Assembly (NCBI GenBank): GCA_036733965.1
Contig: DAIMZL010000002.1
Span: 53,337 to 117,336, forward strand
Reading direction: 5' to 3'
From: JAEXOD01 sp937930275
Lineage (GTDB): Bacteria > Bacteroidota > Ignavibacteria > Ignavibacteriales > Melioribacteraceae
Length of the DNA stretch: 64,000 nucleotides
Under the pieces are notes generated by a model. The model was not told the origin of the DNA. It searched no databases and saw only the letters and a program-made list of their open reading frames with translations. This document shows positions 1 through 7,554 of this stretch, piece by piece. The number at the start of each line of letters is the position of its first letter. Position 1 is the stretch's first letter. A program made the translations under genes and the position numbers.

Positions 1-543
1 GTACGGAAGATTATCTGCAGAAGCATTTTTGGGGTCATTTGCCAATTCATCCAAAATTAGTTCAACAAATACTAATTTGGGAACAGATACAGGCTGATTG
101 CGATTAGTAACAAATTTCATAAACTGGCTTGGGTTATACCTTGCTGCAATTTGAGGAGTAACCGGACAAAGCTGTTGATATAAGTGCAATTCGTCTTTGC
201 TTGTTTCTACATATTCTGCTTTTTCCAAGCCTAATACTTTTCCGTCATCAGTTACTAAATATAGATTTTTTAAATTGCTTAGTGGAATGTTTTCTAAAAC
301 TCTGTAAATCGATAAATAAACTGAACTTTTTGGTTTCCCGTCCGGATGCGGAATACATCTCGTCTCAATTTCTGATAGATTAAAATAATCGGATTGGAAG
401 TTTGGATCAACTTCAAAAAATATTGCTTGTCCTCTTGTTCGCTTTTTTGTTCCTATTGCTAAATAATTACCAAATTCCTCCGGAGGCAACATAGAGGCTA
501 TTAATGCTTCGGGCATCAACGATAAATATAAATATTTTTGCAT
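1..543 (-). CDS. Conserved hypothetical protein (3' end outside window)
   Basis: An open frame starts at ATG 543 (minus strand) and runs off the left edge, giving about 181 residues with no stop. It begins MQKYLYLSLMPEALIASMLP and continues with the motif PPEEFGNYLAIGTKKRTRGQ. I see no signal peptide, membrane segment or catalytic motif. The sequence has the look of a conserved cytosolic protein, but I cannot assign a function. It is divergent from the response-regulator gene at 736, with about 190 AT-rich bases between them that must hold both promoters. Codon use is like that of the neighbouring genes. Confidence 0.75.
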   Translation of the reverse strand, partial: MQKYLYLSLMPEALIASMLPPEEFGNYLAIGTKKRTRGQAIFFEVDPNFQSDYFNLSEIETRCIPHPDGKPKSSVYLSIYRVLENIPLSNLKNLYLVTDDGKVLGLEKAEYVETSKDELHLYQQLCPVTPQIAARYNPSQFMKFVTNRNQPVSVPKLVFVELILDELANDPKNASADNLPY

Positions 544-735
544 ACCCTAACTCCTATATATATTGAAATAAATTATTAGTTTTTTATTTCATGTCAATAA
601 TAAGATGTAAAAAATATTTGTAAAAATCAATACTTAATTCCTCACTTATTTAAATAAATATTTTTTTATCAATTATTTTTCCTAATTAGCAAAAAATAGT
701 TAATTTTACTATCAATATTTATCGGGAATTGTACA

Positions 736-1821
736 ATGGAAGAAAAATTTTCAGTTCTTTATGTTGATGACGAAGAACATAATTTGGTTTCGTTTAAAGC
801 TGCTTTTCGTAGAGATTATAATATTTTTACTGCCAACAGCGCTAAGGAAGGAATTGACTTATTACGACATAACGATATCGGATTAATTATTACCGACCAG
901 AGAATGCCTGAAATGACCGGGGTTCAATTTTTGGAAAAAGTTGTGCATGAGTTTCCAAATGCAGTTAGAATGATATTAACCGGATTTAGTGACTTAGACG
1001 CAATTATAGAAGCCATTAACAGCGGAAGAGTATATAGATATATAACTAAACCATGGGATCAAAATGAATTAAAGGTTGCTATTGAAAATGCAAAACAACT
1101 TTATCAATTGCAATTAAAGAACAAAAAATTAATAGGTGAATTAAAATCCAAAGTAACTGAACAAGAAAGAATTCTCAAACTTTTTGAAAAATATGTTCCT
1201 ACTTCTATTGTTGAAAAAGTATTAGAAAACGGCGAGGAAACTATTTTTGAGGGTGAATTGCGCAATGTTACTATTTTGTTTTGCGATTTGCGTGGTTTTA
1301 CTGCTTTATGCGAAAAGTTAAAACCACGAGAAACTGTAAACTTTTTAAATACATATTACTCGTTAATGACCAAGTGTGTCAAAAAACATGACGGTTTTGT
1401 TACACAATTTGTGGGAGATGAAGTTTTTGCCGTTTTTGGTGCACCGGTCGACGGTATTAATAATGAAGAGAATGCTGTGTTTTGTGCATTAGATATGATT
1501 GAATCGTTAGAAGTATTAAATGATAAATTTAAGGATTTATTTGAGTCTAAAGTTGCTGTAGGCATAGGTATAAATTCCGGAGTTGTTGTTGCGGGTAACT
1601 TAGGAAGCGAAGATAGAATAGAGTATTCAATAACCGGAGATACCGTTAATACAGGTAAAAGAATTGAAATGCTTACAAAAGAGGTTCCTAACTCAATTCT
1701 TATAAGTAAAAGCGTTAATGATAAAGTTAAAAACTTATTTAATACTATCGAAAAACCACCTGTTGCCGTTAAAGGTAAACAAGAAGAACTAATATTGTTT
1801 GAAGTTAAAGGAAGAAAATAA
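736..1821 (+). CDS. Response regulator fused to class III adenylate/guanylate cyclase
   Basis: Residues about 5-120 are a receiver domain: acidic pair D11/D12, phospho-acceptor D54 in IITDQRMP, and the conserved T and K (LTGFSD, ITKPW). A coiled linker (about 125-165) leads to a class III nucleotide cyclase domain (about 180-360) with both metal aspartates, in ILFCDLRGF and FVGDEVFAVFG. The position that is often Lys in adenylate cyclases (K-x-x-G-D) is Gln here (QFVGD), a variant I know from other bacterial cyclases. The inferred role is phosphorylation-controlled synthesis of cAMP or a related nucleotide. No histidine kinase is adjacent, so the partner is unknown. The gene is monocistronic and converges on mlaE. 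Confidence 0.9.
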   Translation: MEEKFSVLYVDDEEHNLVSFKAAFRRDYNIFTANSAKEGIDLLRHNDIGLIITDQRMPEMTGVQFLEKVVHEFPNAVRMILTGFSDLDAIIEAINSGRVYRYITKPWDQNELKVAIENAKQLYQLQLKNKKLIGELKSKVTEQERILKLFEKYVPTSIVEKVLENGEETIFEGELRNVTILFCDLRGFTALCEKLKPRETVNFLNTYYSLMTKCVKKHDGFVTQFVGDEVFAVFGAPVDGINNEENAVFCALDMIESLEVLNDKFKDLFESKVAVGIGINSGVVVAGNLGSEDRIEYSITGDTVNTGKRIEMLTKEVPNSILISKSVNDKVKNLFNTIEKPPVAVKGKQEELILFEVKGRK

Positions 1822-1929
1822 AGAATCTGTCTACAATTAAATAAAATTTTTAACTATAAATTATTCTGATTTGTCTAATAATGAAATAATTTGAATTATT
1901 TAGATTTATATTATTTTAATTAAATTACT

Positions 1930-2712
1930 CTAAAACGCTAAAGTCCAAATAATATAATCTAAAATTAATATTAGCGCACTGGCAATAACAAAACTGCGGA
2001 TAGTTGATAATCCTACACCTTCTGCTCCGCCTTCGGTTCTAAAACCAATATGACATCCCATTAATGATGTAAACCCTCCGAAAACAATCCCTTTTATTAT
2101 GCCAAACATAAAATCGCTTATCAAAAAATATCGCTTTACGGAATCAAAAAATACGTCAAATGATATTCCCAAGAAATAACGCGAAATTACAAATGCTCCG
2201 ATAACTGCAATAGTATTTGCTATTACAATTAATACAGGCATCATAAATATTGTGGCAAAAAAACGGGGCATTGCCAAATAGCGTATCGGACTAATTCCCA
2301 TAGTCTCAAGCGCATCAATTTGTTCGGTTACCTTCATACTTCCAAGTTCTGCGGCAATTGATGCACCCACTCTTCCGGCAATAACAATTGCGGTTAATAC
2401 CGGACCAAGTTCGGTAATAATTGCTCGGCTGGTGGCAGTTCCTAAAAATGATAAAGGAGCCAACCCTTTTAGTTGATAAGCAGCTTGCCATGCAGAAACT
2501 GCTCCCGTAAACGAAGCGATAATTAAAACAAGCGGTAATGAATTAACCCCGATATGCTCCATTTGCATTAGTAATAATTTACGACTTTTAATCATATTTG
2601 GTGCAAAGCGTATAATACCAAAAAACAACAAAGTCACTTGTCCAAACTCGGTAAAAAATTTAATTGTTTTTTCCCCAAGTCTTTCAAAAAGTCCGGCTAT
2701 AGTATTATACAC
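1930..2712 (-). CDS. mlaE: MlaE/YrbE-family ABC transporter permease
   Basis: A 260-residue protein with five or six hydrophobic segments and the MlaE signatures GAVSAWQAAYQL, RAIITELGPVLTAIVIAGRVGASIAAELG and MKVTEQIDALETMGISP. This family forms the inner-membrane permease of phospholipid transport systems that keep the outer membrane asymmetric. It needs an MlaF ATPase and an MCE-domain MlaD partner. Neither is adjacent: the next gene downstream (736-1821) is on the opposite strand. The start lies 15 nt after the phosphatase stop, so it is probably co-transcribed with phosphatase and ilvE. Confidence 0.92.
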   Translation of the reverse strand: MYNTIAGLFERLGEKTIKFFTEFGQVTLLFFGIIRFAPNMIKSRKLLLMQMEHIGVNSLPLVLIIASFTGAVSAWQAAYQLKGLAPLSFLGTATSRAIITELGPVLTAIVIAGRVGASIAAELGSMKVTEQIDALETMGISPIRYLAMPRFFATIFMMPVLIVIANTIAVIGAFVISRYFLGISFDVFFDSVKRYFLISDFMFGIIKGIVFGGFTSLMGCHIGFRTEGGAEGVGLSTIRSFVIASALILILDYIIWTLAF

Positions 2713-2727
2713 TGCAATCCCAAAATA

Positions 2728-3810
2728 TTATTTTATAATTTTACCGAAATATTCAAAAAGTATTCTGCCGATTTGGTAGTTATCCATAATACCGGCAAAT
2801 TTTTCGGCACCGGGTCCTTTTGCAAAAACAGCCACCATATTAGCAGCATGATTTTTTGTTGTCCAACCGATTTCAAATTGTTTTTTATTTAAATCGCCGT
2901 TAATAATTGATAATCCGCCGGTATCATGATCTGCTACAACAATAACTAACGTATTTTTATCCTTTTCGGCAAAATCTAAGGCACAATTAACGGCAGTATT
3001 AAAATCGCTCAATTCTGCTACTAACCCATCTTTATTATTACCGTGATTTGTATTGTCAATTTGAGAACCTTCAACCATAATGAAGAAATTTTTTCCTGTA
3101 TTGCTTAAATATTTTAAACCTGATTTAGTAATCTGACCAAGAGTAAATTTTCTATTCCAAGACTCGGGCATTTCGTCATATCCAATCAAACCCAATAATG
3201 GTTCTTTTTTATCGTAATTAATGATATCTTCAATTTTATCACAATAATTAAAACCTTTCTTTAAAAATTTTTCAACAATACTTATACTATCTGATCTTGT
3301 TCCGCCTAAGTTTTCGGGCAAAAAGTATTGAGTACCTCCGCCGACCAAATAATCGATTGACAAATTGGAATACTGATCTGCAATATCATAAAAGTTATAG
3401 CGACTGATAGAATGTGTACCAAAGCATGCAGGTGTAGCGTCCGTTAACGAGCTTGTTGCAATTATTCCTGTTGCATATCCTTTGGCGGATAAAAACTCTA
3501 AAATAGTTTCGACCTTTGTGCTATCCGGTTTATAAGAAACCATTAATTTATTGGTTCTATAACCTGTTGCAAATGCGGTAGCACCAGCAGCTGAATCAGT
3601 AATAAGTTTATCTGCGGCAACCGTAACAACCAAACCGGTATTAGTAAATCTCCTAAACGGAGAGTCTTCTAAAAACATTTCTGAAATACCGACACTATTA
3701 ATACTCATACCGTCACCTACCATAAATATGATATTTTTCGGTACATCCTGACAATAAAAAGCTGTAGTAGATACTACTACAGCCATAACAAAATATAATA
3801 TTTTTTTCAT
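2728..3810 (-). CDS. Alkaline phosphatase (PhoA family), secreted
   Basis: A 360-residue protein with an N-terminal signal peptide (MKKILYFVMAVVVSTTAFYC) ending near residue 20. The catalytic core is clear: metal-binding IIFMVGDGM (D33), nucleophile S73 in ITDSAAGATA, a metal-ligand region VEGSQIDNTNHG, and zinc ligands in VADHDTGG and in the late His of KNHAANMV. It should hydrolyse phosphomonoesters in the periplasm or outside the cell. The Cys at position 20 could suggest lipidation, but YCQD is a weak lipobox. It lies 12 nt after ilvE and 15 nt before mlaE, an unusual trio with no obvious shared pathway. No PHO-type regulatory site is evident. Confidence 0.93.
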   Translation of the reverse strand: MKKILYFVMAVVVSTTAFYCQDVPKNIIFMVGDGMSINSVGISEMFLEDSPFRRFTNTGLVVTVAADKLITDSAAGATAFATGYRTNKLMVSYKPDSTKVETILEFLSAKGYATGIIATSSLTDATPACFGTHSISRYNFYDIADQYSNLSIDYLVGGGTQYFLPENLGGTRSDSISIVEKFLKKGFNYCDKIEDIINYDKKEPLLGLIGYDEMPESWNRKFTLGQITKSGLKYLSNTGKNFFIMVEGSQIDNTNHGNNKDGLVAELSDFNTAVNCALDFAEKDKNTLVIVVADHDTGGLSIINGDLNKKQFEIGWTTKNHAANMVAVFAKGPGAEKFAGIMDNYQIGRILFEYFGKIIK

Positions 3811-3822
3811 TTAATTTTCTAC

Positions 3823-4896
3823 TTATTCAACATATGTTAACCAATTATACTTATCTTCAACTTTACCGTATTGTATGCCGGTTAATTCTTCGTATAATTC
3901 TTTACTAAGTTCTCCAGGTTGGTCATCACTAAAATGTAAAACTTCATCCTTATATTTTAACTTGCTAACTGCCGAAATTACAGCAGCAGTTCCGCTACCA
4001 AAAATTTCAATTAAATTTCCTGTTTTATAACCGTCAATAACTTCATCAATTGAAACCATTCTTTCATTAACGGTATATCCTTTATCGCGCAACATTTGAA
4101 TTACAGACATTCTTGTCACTCCCGGTAAAATTGATCCTGTTAATTTAGGAGTAACAATTTCATTTTTGAATCGAATAAAAATATTCATTGTACCAACTTC
4201 TTCAATATATTTTTGTTCAATTCCGTCTAACCATAAAACTTGAGTATAACCTACTGCACGAGCTTCTCTTTGAGCCAACAAGCTTGCACCGTAATTACCC
4301 GAGGTTTTGCAGTCTCCTACTCCTTTTCTCACGGCTCTAACGTATTTATCAGTTGCCATAATAGGTACAGGTTTAAAACCTTCAGGGTAATAAGGACCAA
4401 CCGGACTTAATATTATCATAAACTTATAATTATCAGAAGGTCTAACACCTAATACCGGTTCTGAAGCAAAAACAAAAGGTCTTATATACAATGCATGACC
4501 GGGTCTTGTTGGAATCCATTCGCTATCAATTTTAATAAGCTCTTTCATAGCTTCCATAAAAAAATCTGGATCAACTTCCGGAATGCACATCCTTCTACAT
4601 GAATTATTAAATCTTTCAATATTTTTTTCAGGTCTAAATATCGCTATTTTCCCGTTATCTAACTTATAAGCCTTTAAACCTTCAAAAATAGCCTGTGCAT
4701 AATGGAAAACCATTGTAGCAGGGCTAACTTCAATCGTCCCATATTCTTTAATTCGTGGGTTAATCCATTCGCCGGCAGCAGAGTCGTAGTCCATTTCAAA
4801 CATGTGTGTGGTAAAAGTTCTGCCAAATACTATTTTTTCCGGCAGTTCTACTTTCTTCTTAATTTCGCTTGTCTCTAATGTGATGTTAGATACCAT
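3823..4896 (-). CDS. ilvE: Branched-chain amino acid aminotransferase
   Basis: A 357-residue class IV PLP aminotransferase. It has the eukaryote-like BCAT signatures HYAQAIFEGLKAY, RPEKNIERFNNSC and PLP-lysine K197 in GVGDCKTSGNYGAS, then GTMNIFI, TGSILPGVTR and FGSGTAAVISAV. It interconverts Leu/Ile/Val and their 2-oxo acids with glutamate as amino donor. An AAGGAAGG ribosome-binding site lies just upstream of ATG 4896. A 34-codon frame rich in branched-chain codons ends 33 nt before it (4930-5034), which suggests attenuation control. It is first in a run with the phosphatase and mlaE. Confidence 0.96.
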   Translation of the reverse strand: MVSNITLETSEIKKKVELPEKIVFGRTFTTHMFEMDYDSAAGEWINPRIKEYGTIEVSPATMVFHYAQAIFEGLKAYKLDNGKIAIFRPEKNIERFNNSCRRMCIPEVDPDFFMEAMKELIKIDSEWIPTRPGHALYIRPFVFASEPVLGVRPSDNYKFMIILSPVGPYYPEGFKPVPIMATDKYVRAVRKGVGDCKTSGNYGASLLAQREARAVGYTQVLWLDGIEQKYIEEVGTMNIFIRFKNEIVTPKLTGSILPGVTRMSVIQMLRDKGYTVNERMVSIDEVIDGYKTGNLIEIFGSGTAAVISAVSKLKYKDEVLHFSDDQPGELSKELYEELTGIQYGKVEDKYNWLTYVE

Positions 4897-4929
4897 AGTT
4901 ATCCTTCCTTCTATTTTAGTATTCTTTTA

Positions 4930-5034
4930 TTATAGACCGAAGGTTTTATGACCGTTTCGCCCGGATACTACCGGGCTTAATAGTGCTAAGTATAATCCTA
5001 TTCTAATATTTTCACTAAATTTTTCTGTTTTCAT
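4930..5034 (-). CDS. Putative leader peptide upstream of ilvE
   Basis: ATG 5034 opens a 34-codon frame ending at TAA 4930. Nine of the 34 residues are Ile, Leu or Val, and eight of these fall within residues 10-23 (I, R, I, G, L, Y, L, A, L, L, S, P, V, V). The gene directly downstream is the branched-chain aminotransferase, as expected for a translation-sensing attenuator. A perfect 6-bp hairpin (GCCCGG/CCGGGC, 4959-4964 and 4971-4976) lies right after the Leu run. CCTTC near the end of the frame could pair with GAAGG of the ilvE ribosome-binding site. No U-tract terminator is visible, so control would be translational if real. The homology is unknown to me; the call rests on composition and context. 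Confidence 0.5.
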   Translation of the reverse strand: MKTEKFSENIRIGLYLALLSPVVSGRNGHKTFGL

Positions 5035-5046
5035 ATATATTTTTAT

Positions 5047-5077
5047 ACTATAAAACCTTTAATCTATCACACTTCAA
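5047..5077 (-). promoter_or_regulatory. Candidate promoter for ilvE leader
   Basis: On the minus strand, TTGAAG (5077-5072) is followed 19 nt later by TATAGT (5052-5047). An alternative -10 hexamer TTTATA gives a 17-nt spacer. Transcription from here would start within about 10 nt of the leader ATG at 5034, giving a near-leaderless leader peptide. AT-rich DNA produces such matches by chance, so support is modest. Confidence 0.3.
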
Positions 5078-5156
5078 TATACAAAAAATAGCTCAAATTA
5101 CAATGAAAAAAAGAATTGTTTTGTAAATTTAACTTATAAATAAAAAGGGTAATAAT

Positions 5157-6146
5157 TTATGACCGGTCGAATTTTAGTTTTTTAATCAAAATATTCATAT
5201 CTTCTGGTAAATCGGAATTAAAAAACACTTTTTCTTTTGTTGCGGGATGTATAAAACCTAATGTTTTGGCGTGAAGTGCTTGTCTGGGAATAATATCCAA
5301 TAAGTTATCAACTCTGCTTTTAATTTTTGGTAAATCACTACCGCACATTATTTTTCTGCCGTTATATGTAGGGTCACCAAAAATAGGATGATTAATACTG
5401 CTTAAATGTACGCGTATTTGATGCGTTCTTCCTGTTTTCAACTTACAGCTTATTAACGAACAAAACTCAAATTCTTCAAGTATTTTGTAATTTGTATGTG
5501 CAAATTTTCCTTGATCCTTATGCACGGTAAATACTTTTCTATCTTTGGTACTTCTGGCAATATTCCCTATTATTTCACCTTCTTTTTCTTTAAATATTCC
5601 CCAGCAAACAGCCCAATACTCTCTTTCAATTGTGTGATTTGCAAATTGTTTAGCTAAAAATGCATGAGATATTTCGTCTTTTGCAATTAGTAAAAGCCCG
5701 CTTGTATCTTTATCAATTCTGTGTACTATTCCAGGGCGACCCGGTTCGCTACCCGTACTTAGTTTATTTATGTGATAGAGTAATGCATTAACCAAGGTGC
5801 CGGTATAATTACCTAAAGACGGGTGAACAACAATTCCGGCTGGTTTATTTACGATAAGTAAAAAATCATCTTCGTAAATTATGTCAATCGGAATTTCTTC
5901 AGGCTCCGTAGTTTCCGGACGTGGGCTAACCGGTATTGTAACTTCTATTATATCTTTCGGCATAACAATATAATTTGGTTTTATTGTTTTGCCGTTTACT
6001 AAAACTAAATCTGCTTTAATTAGTTTTTGTATTTTTGTTCGAGTTGAATTTTCTATTGAGTTTGTTAGGTAAGTATCAATTCGTTCTTTTTTCTTTCCGT
6101 CCGTAATTTCAATTCGAAATTTTTTTTCAGTTATTATTTTTCCCAT
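5157..6146 (-). CDS. rluD: RluD-type 23S rRNA pseudouridine synthase
   Basis: A 329-residue protein with an S4 RNA-binding domain (about 20-75; RIDTYLTNSIENSTRTKIQKLI) and an RluA/RluD catalytic domain. The catalytic Asp is D145 in GIVHRIDKDTSGLLLIAK, and the later motifs CKLKTGRTHQIRVHL and HAKTLGF are present. It converts specific uridines to pseudouridine, in the RluD case in helix 69 of 23S rRNA. The start overlaps the lspA 3' end by 20 nt, implying translational coupling. It is the last gene of the yggS-to-rluD cluster, in the place of Bacillus ylyB. Confidence 0.94.
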   Translation of the reverse strand: MGKIITEKKFRIEITDGKKKERIDTYLTNSIENSTRTKIQKLIKADLVLVNGKTIKPNYIVMPKDIIEVTIPVSPRPETTEPEEIPIDIIYEDDFLLIVNKPAGIVVHPSLGNYTGTLVNALLYHINKLSTGSEPGRPGIVHRIDKDTSGLLLIAKDEISHAFLAKQFANHTIEREYWAVCWGIFKEKEGEIIGNIARSTKDRKVFTVHKDQGKFAHTNYKILEEFEFCSLISCKLKTGRTHQIRVHLSSINHPIFGDPTYNGRKIMCGSDLPKIKSRVDNLLDIIPRQALHAKTLGFIHPATKEKVFFNSDLPEDMNILIKKLKFDRS

Positions 6147-6765
6147 CAGGCTGTATTTCAGTCTCGTCTATTTGTTCGGAAATTACTGATTCATTTTCTG
6201 ATTCTATTTCACTTTTATTTTCTGTTTCGGGTTTTACTTTATTAAAAAATAAGAGTAAAAATACTCCTATAGATACTGCGCTATCAGCAACATTAAATAC
6301 AGGAAATCTTTCGTAAGTTTGCCCAAATAAAGAAAAATCAAAAAACTCGACATTCAAAAAATCAACAACATGACCATAAAATAACGGAGCGTAATTATAA
6401 ATAATTCCGTAAAACGTACGATCAATTAAATTACCTATTGCTCCGCCAAGTATAAGCGCAAGAGCAAATCTAAAAACAAATCTTTCATTACGAGAAACAT
6501 AAATATAATATGCAATTCCGATTACTGCTATAATAGAAAACAAAGAGAGTAATAATTTTATTTCGGTATTTACACCTATGCCAAATGCCATACCGGGATT
6601 TTCAACAAAGGTGATTTTAAAAAATTCACCAAAAACATTAAAGCTCTGGTGTTCATCCATACCAACAATATTAAGATTTAGAAAAGGGATATTAATCCCT
6701 TTTACTAAAATCTTTGAAACCTGGTCTATAAGAACAACTAAAGCAGAATAATAAATTACTTTCAC
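6127..6765 (-). CDS. lspA: Lipoprotein signal peptidase (signal peptidase II)
   Basis: A 212-residue polytopic membrane protein that cleaves prolipoprotein signal peptides at the lipidated Cys. LspA boxes are present: TFVENPGMAFGIG, GGAIGNLIDR, and the two catalytic aspartates in HVVDFLNV and FNVADSAVSIG. About 160 residues is usual; the extra 35 or so residues form a Glu/Ser-rich, highly charged C-terminal tail after the last membrane helix. The reading frame through the tail is intact and overlaps the rluD start. It starts 7 nt after the traR/dksA-like gene. Its substrates in this window include the lipoproteins at 28999, 29495, 38985 and 63717. Confidence 0.95.
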   Translation of the reverse strand: MKVIYYSALVVLIDQVSKILVKGINIPFLNLNIVGMDEHQSFNVFGEFFKITFVENPGMAFGIGVNTEIKLLLSLFSIIAVIGIAYYIYVSRNERFVFRFALALILGGAIGNLIDRTFYGIIYNYAPLFYGHVVDFLNVEFFDFSLFGQTYERFPVFNVADSAVSIGVFLLLFFNKVKPETENKSEIESENESVISEQIDETEIQPDGKNNN

Positions 6766-6772
6766 GTATAAC

Positions 6773-7537
6773 CTATTTTTTATTTGTCTGCATTTTAGTT
6801 TTTACTTGTAAGCAATGTTGTGTATGCGGAACCGCCATTAATCTTTCTTTAGGAATTAAAGGACATGTTGGGCAAAGATTTTGAGGTTCGTCAATACACT
6901 CAATACATATACCATAAGTTCCGTTTTCAATTCTTCCCAAAGAATCTTCCAAGTAACCTAAAAATTTATTTTCACGTTGAGCCCAAAGATAAAGTTTTTC
7001 TCTTTCCTGAGCATCAGTACCTTGTTCGGCCATATGTAACGAATACGGAGAGTTTTCGTTAACGTATTGCCCTGTAGAAGGGTCCATCATCTGTTCTTTT
7101 AGAATTTGAATTTGTTCAATTATTTCTTCACGTTTTTGAAGGATAACAACTTTAAATTCTTCTAAATCTTTTTTAGAGTAACCTTTAATTTTTTTCATTT
7201 TACGTGTCGGAGACATCAATTCAATTATATTTTCGTCATCTCCCGTTTTTTCGGTTACTTCTTCAGATACAATTTTTTCCGCTTCAACAGGTTTAATAAC
7301 TTCAACAGTTTGAACTGCTTTAGCTTTAGAAGTTTTAACCGCTTTTTTTTCTTTTTCGGGTTTTACTTCCGTCTTGGTTTTAGCAGCTTTTTTAACCGGC
7401 TTTTCTTCTTTTACTTCTTTAATTTCAACCGGTTCGCTAACTGCTTTTACAGTTTCTTCACCGGCATTTTTTTTACCGGTTTTTTCTTTCTTTGTTTCAG
7501 CTTTTGGCTCAGTACTTTTTTTAGCACAACGGGCCAT
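6773..7537 (-). CDS. TraR/DksA-type zinc finger protein with long Lys/Glu-rich N-terminus
   Basis: A 254-residue protein. Residues 1-105 are a low-complexity Lys/Glu/Ala/Val region with repeated PVK, KTSKAK and EKKAVK-like runs. The C-terminal half has the DksA-like helical region (KREEIIEQIQILKEQM) and a C4 zinc finger, CIEC followed by CPTCP, in the family context NGTYGICIEC. Family members bind RNA polymerase or act as small regulators. In Bacillus the positional equivalent between ileS and lspA is ylyA. The basic tail could bind nucleic acid, which is inference. It sits 17 nt after ileS and 7 nt before lspA. Confidence 0.88.
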   Translation of the reverse strand: MARCAKKSTEPKAETKKEKTGKKNAGEETVKAVSEPVEIKEVKEEKPVKKAAKTKTEVKPEKEKKAVKTSKAKAVQTVEVIKPVEAEKIVSEEVTEKTGDDENIIELMSPTRKMKKIKGYSKKDLEEFKVVILQKREEIIEQIQILKEQMMDPSTGQYVNENSPYSLHMAEQGTDAQEREKLYLWAQRENKFLGYLEDSLGRIENGTYGICIECIDEPQNLCPTCPLIPKERLMAVPHTQHCLQVKTKMQTNKK

Positions 7538-7554
7538 GTTTCCTCCGTTCTATA

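Noticed and set aside
201..383. Plus-strand frame of 60 codons
   Set aside because: Lies antisense inside the truncated minus-strand gene 1-543; no ribosome-binding site and odd composition.
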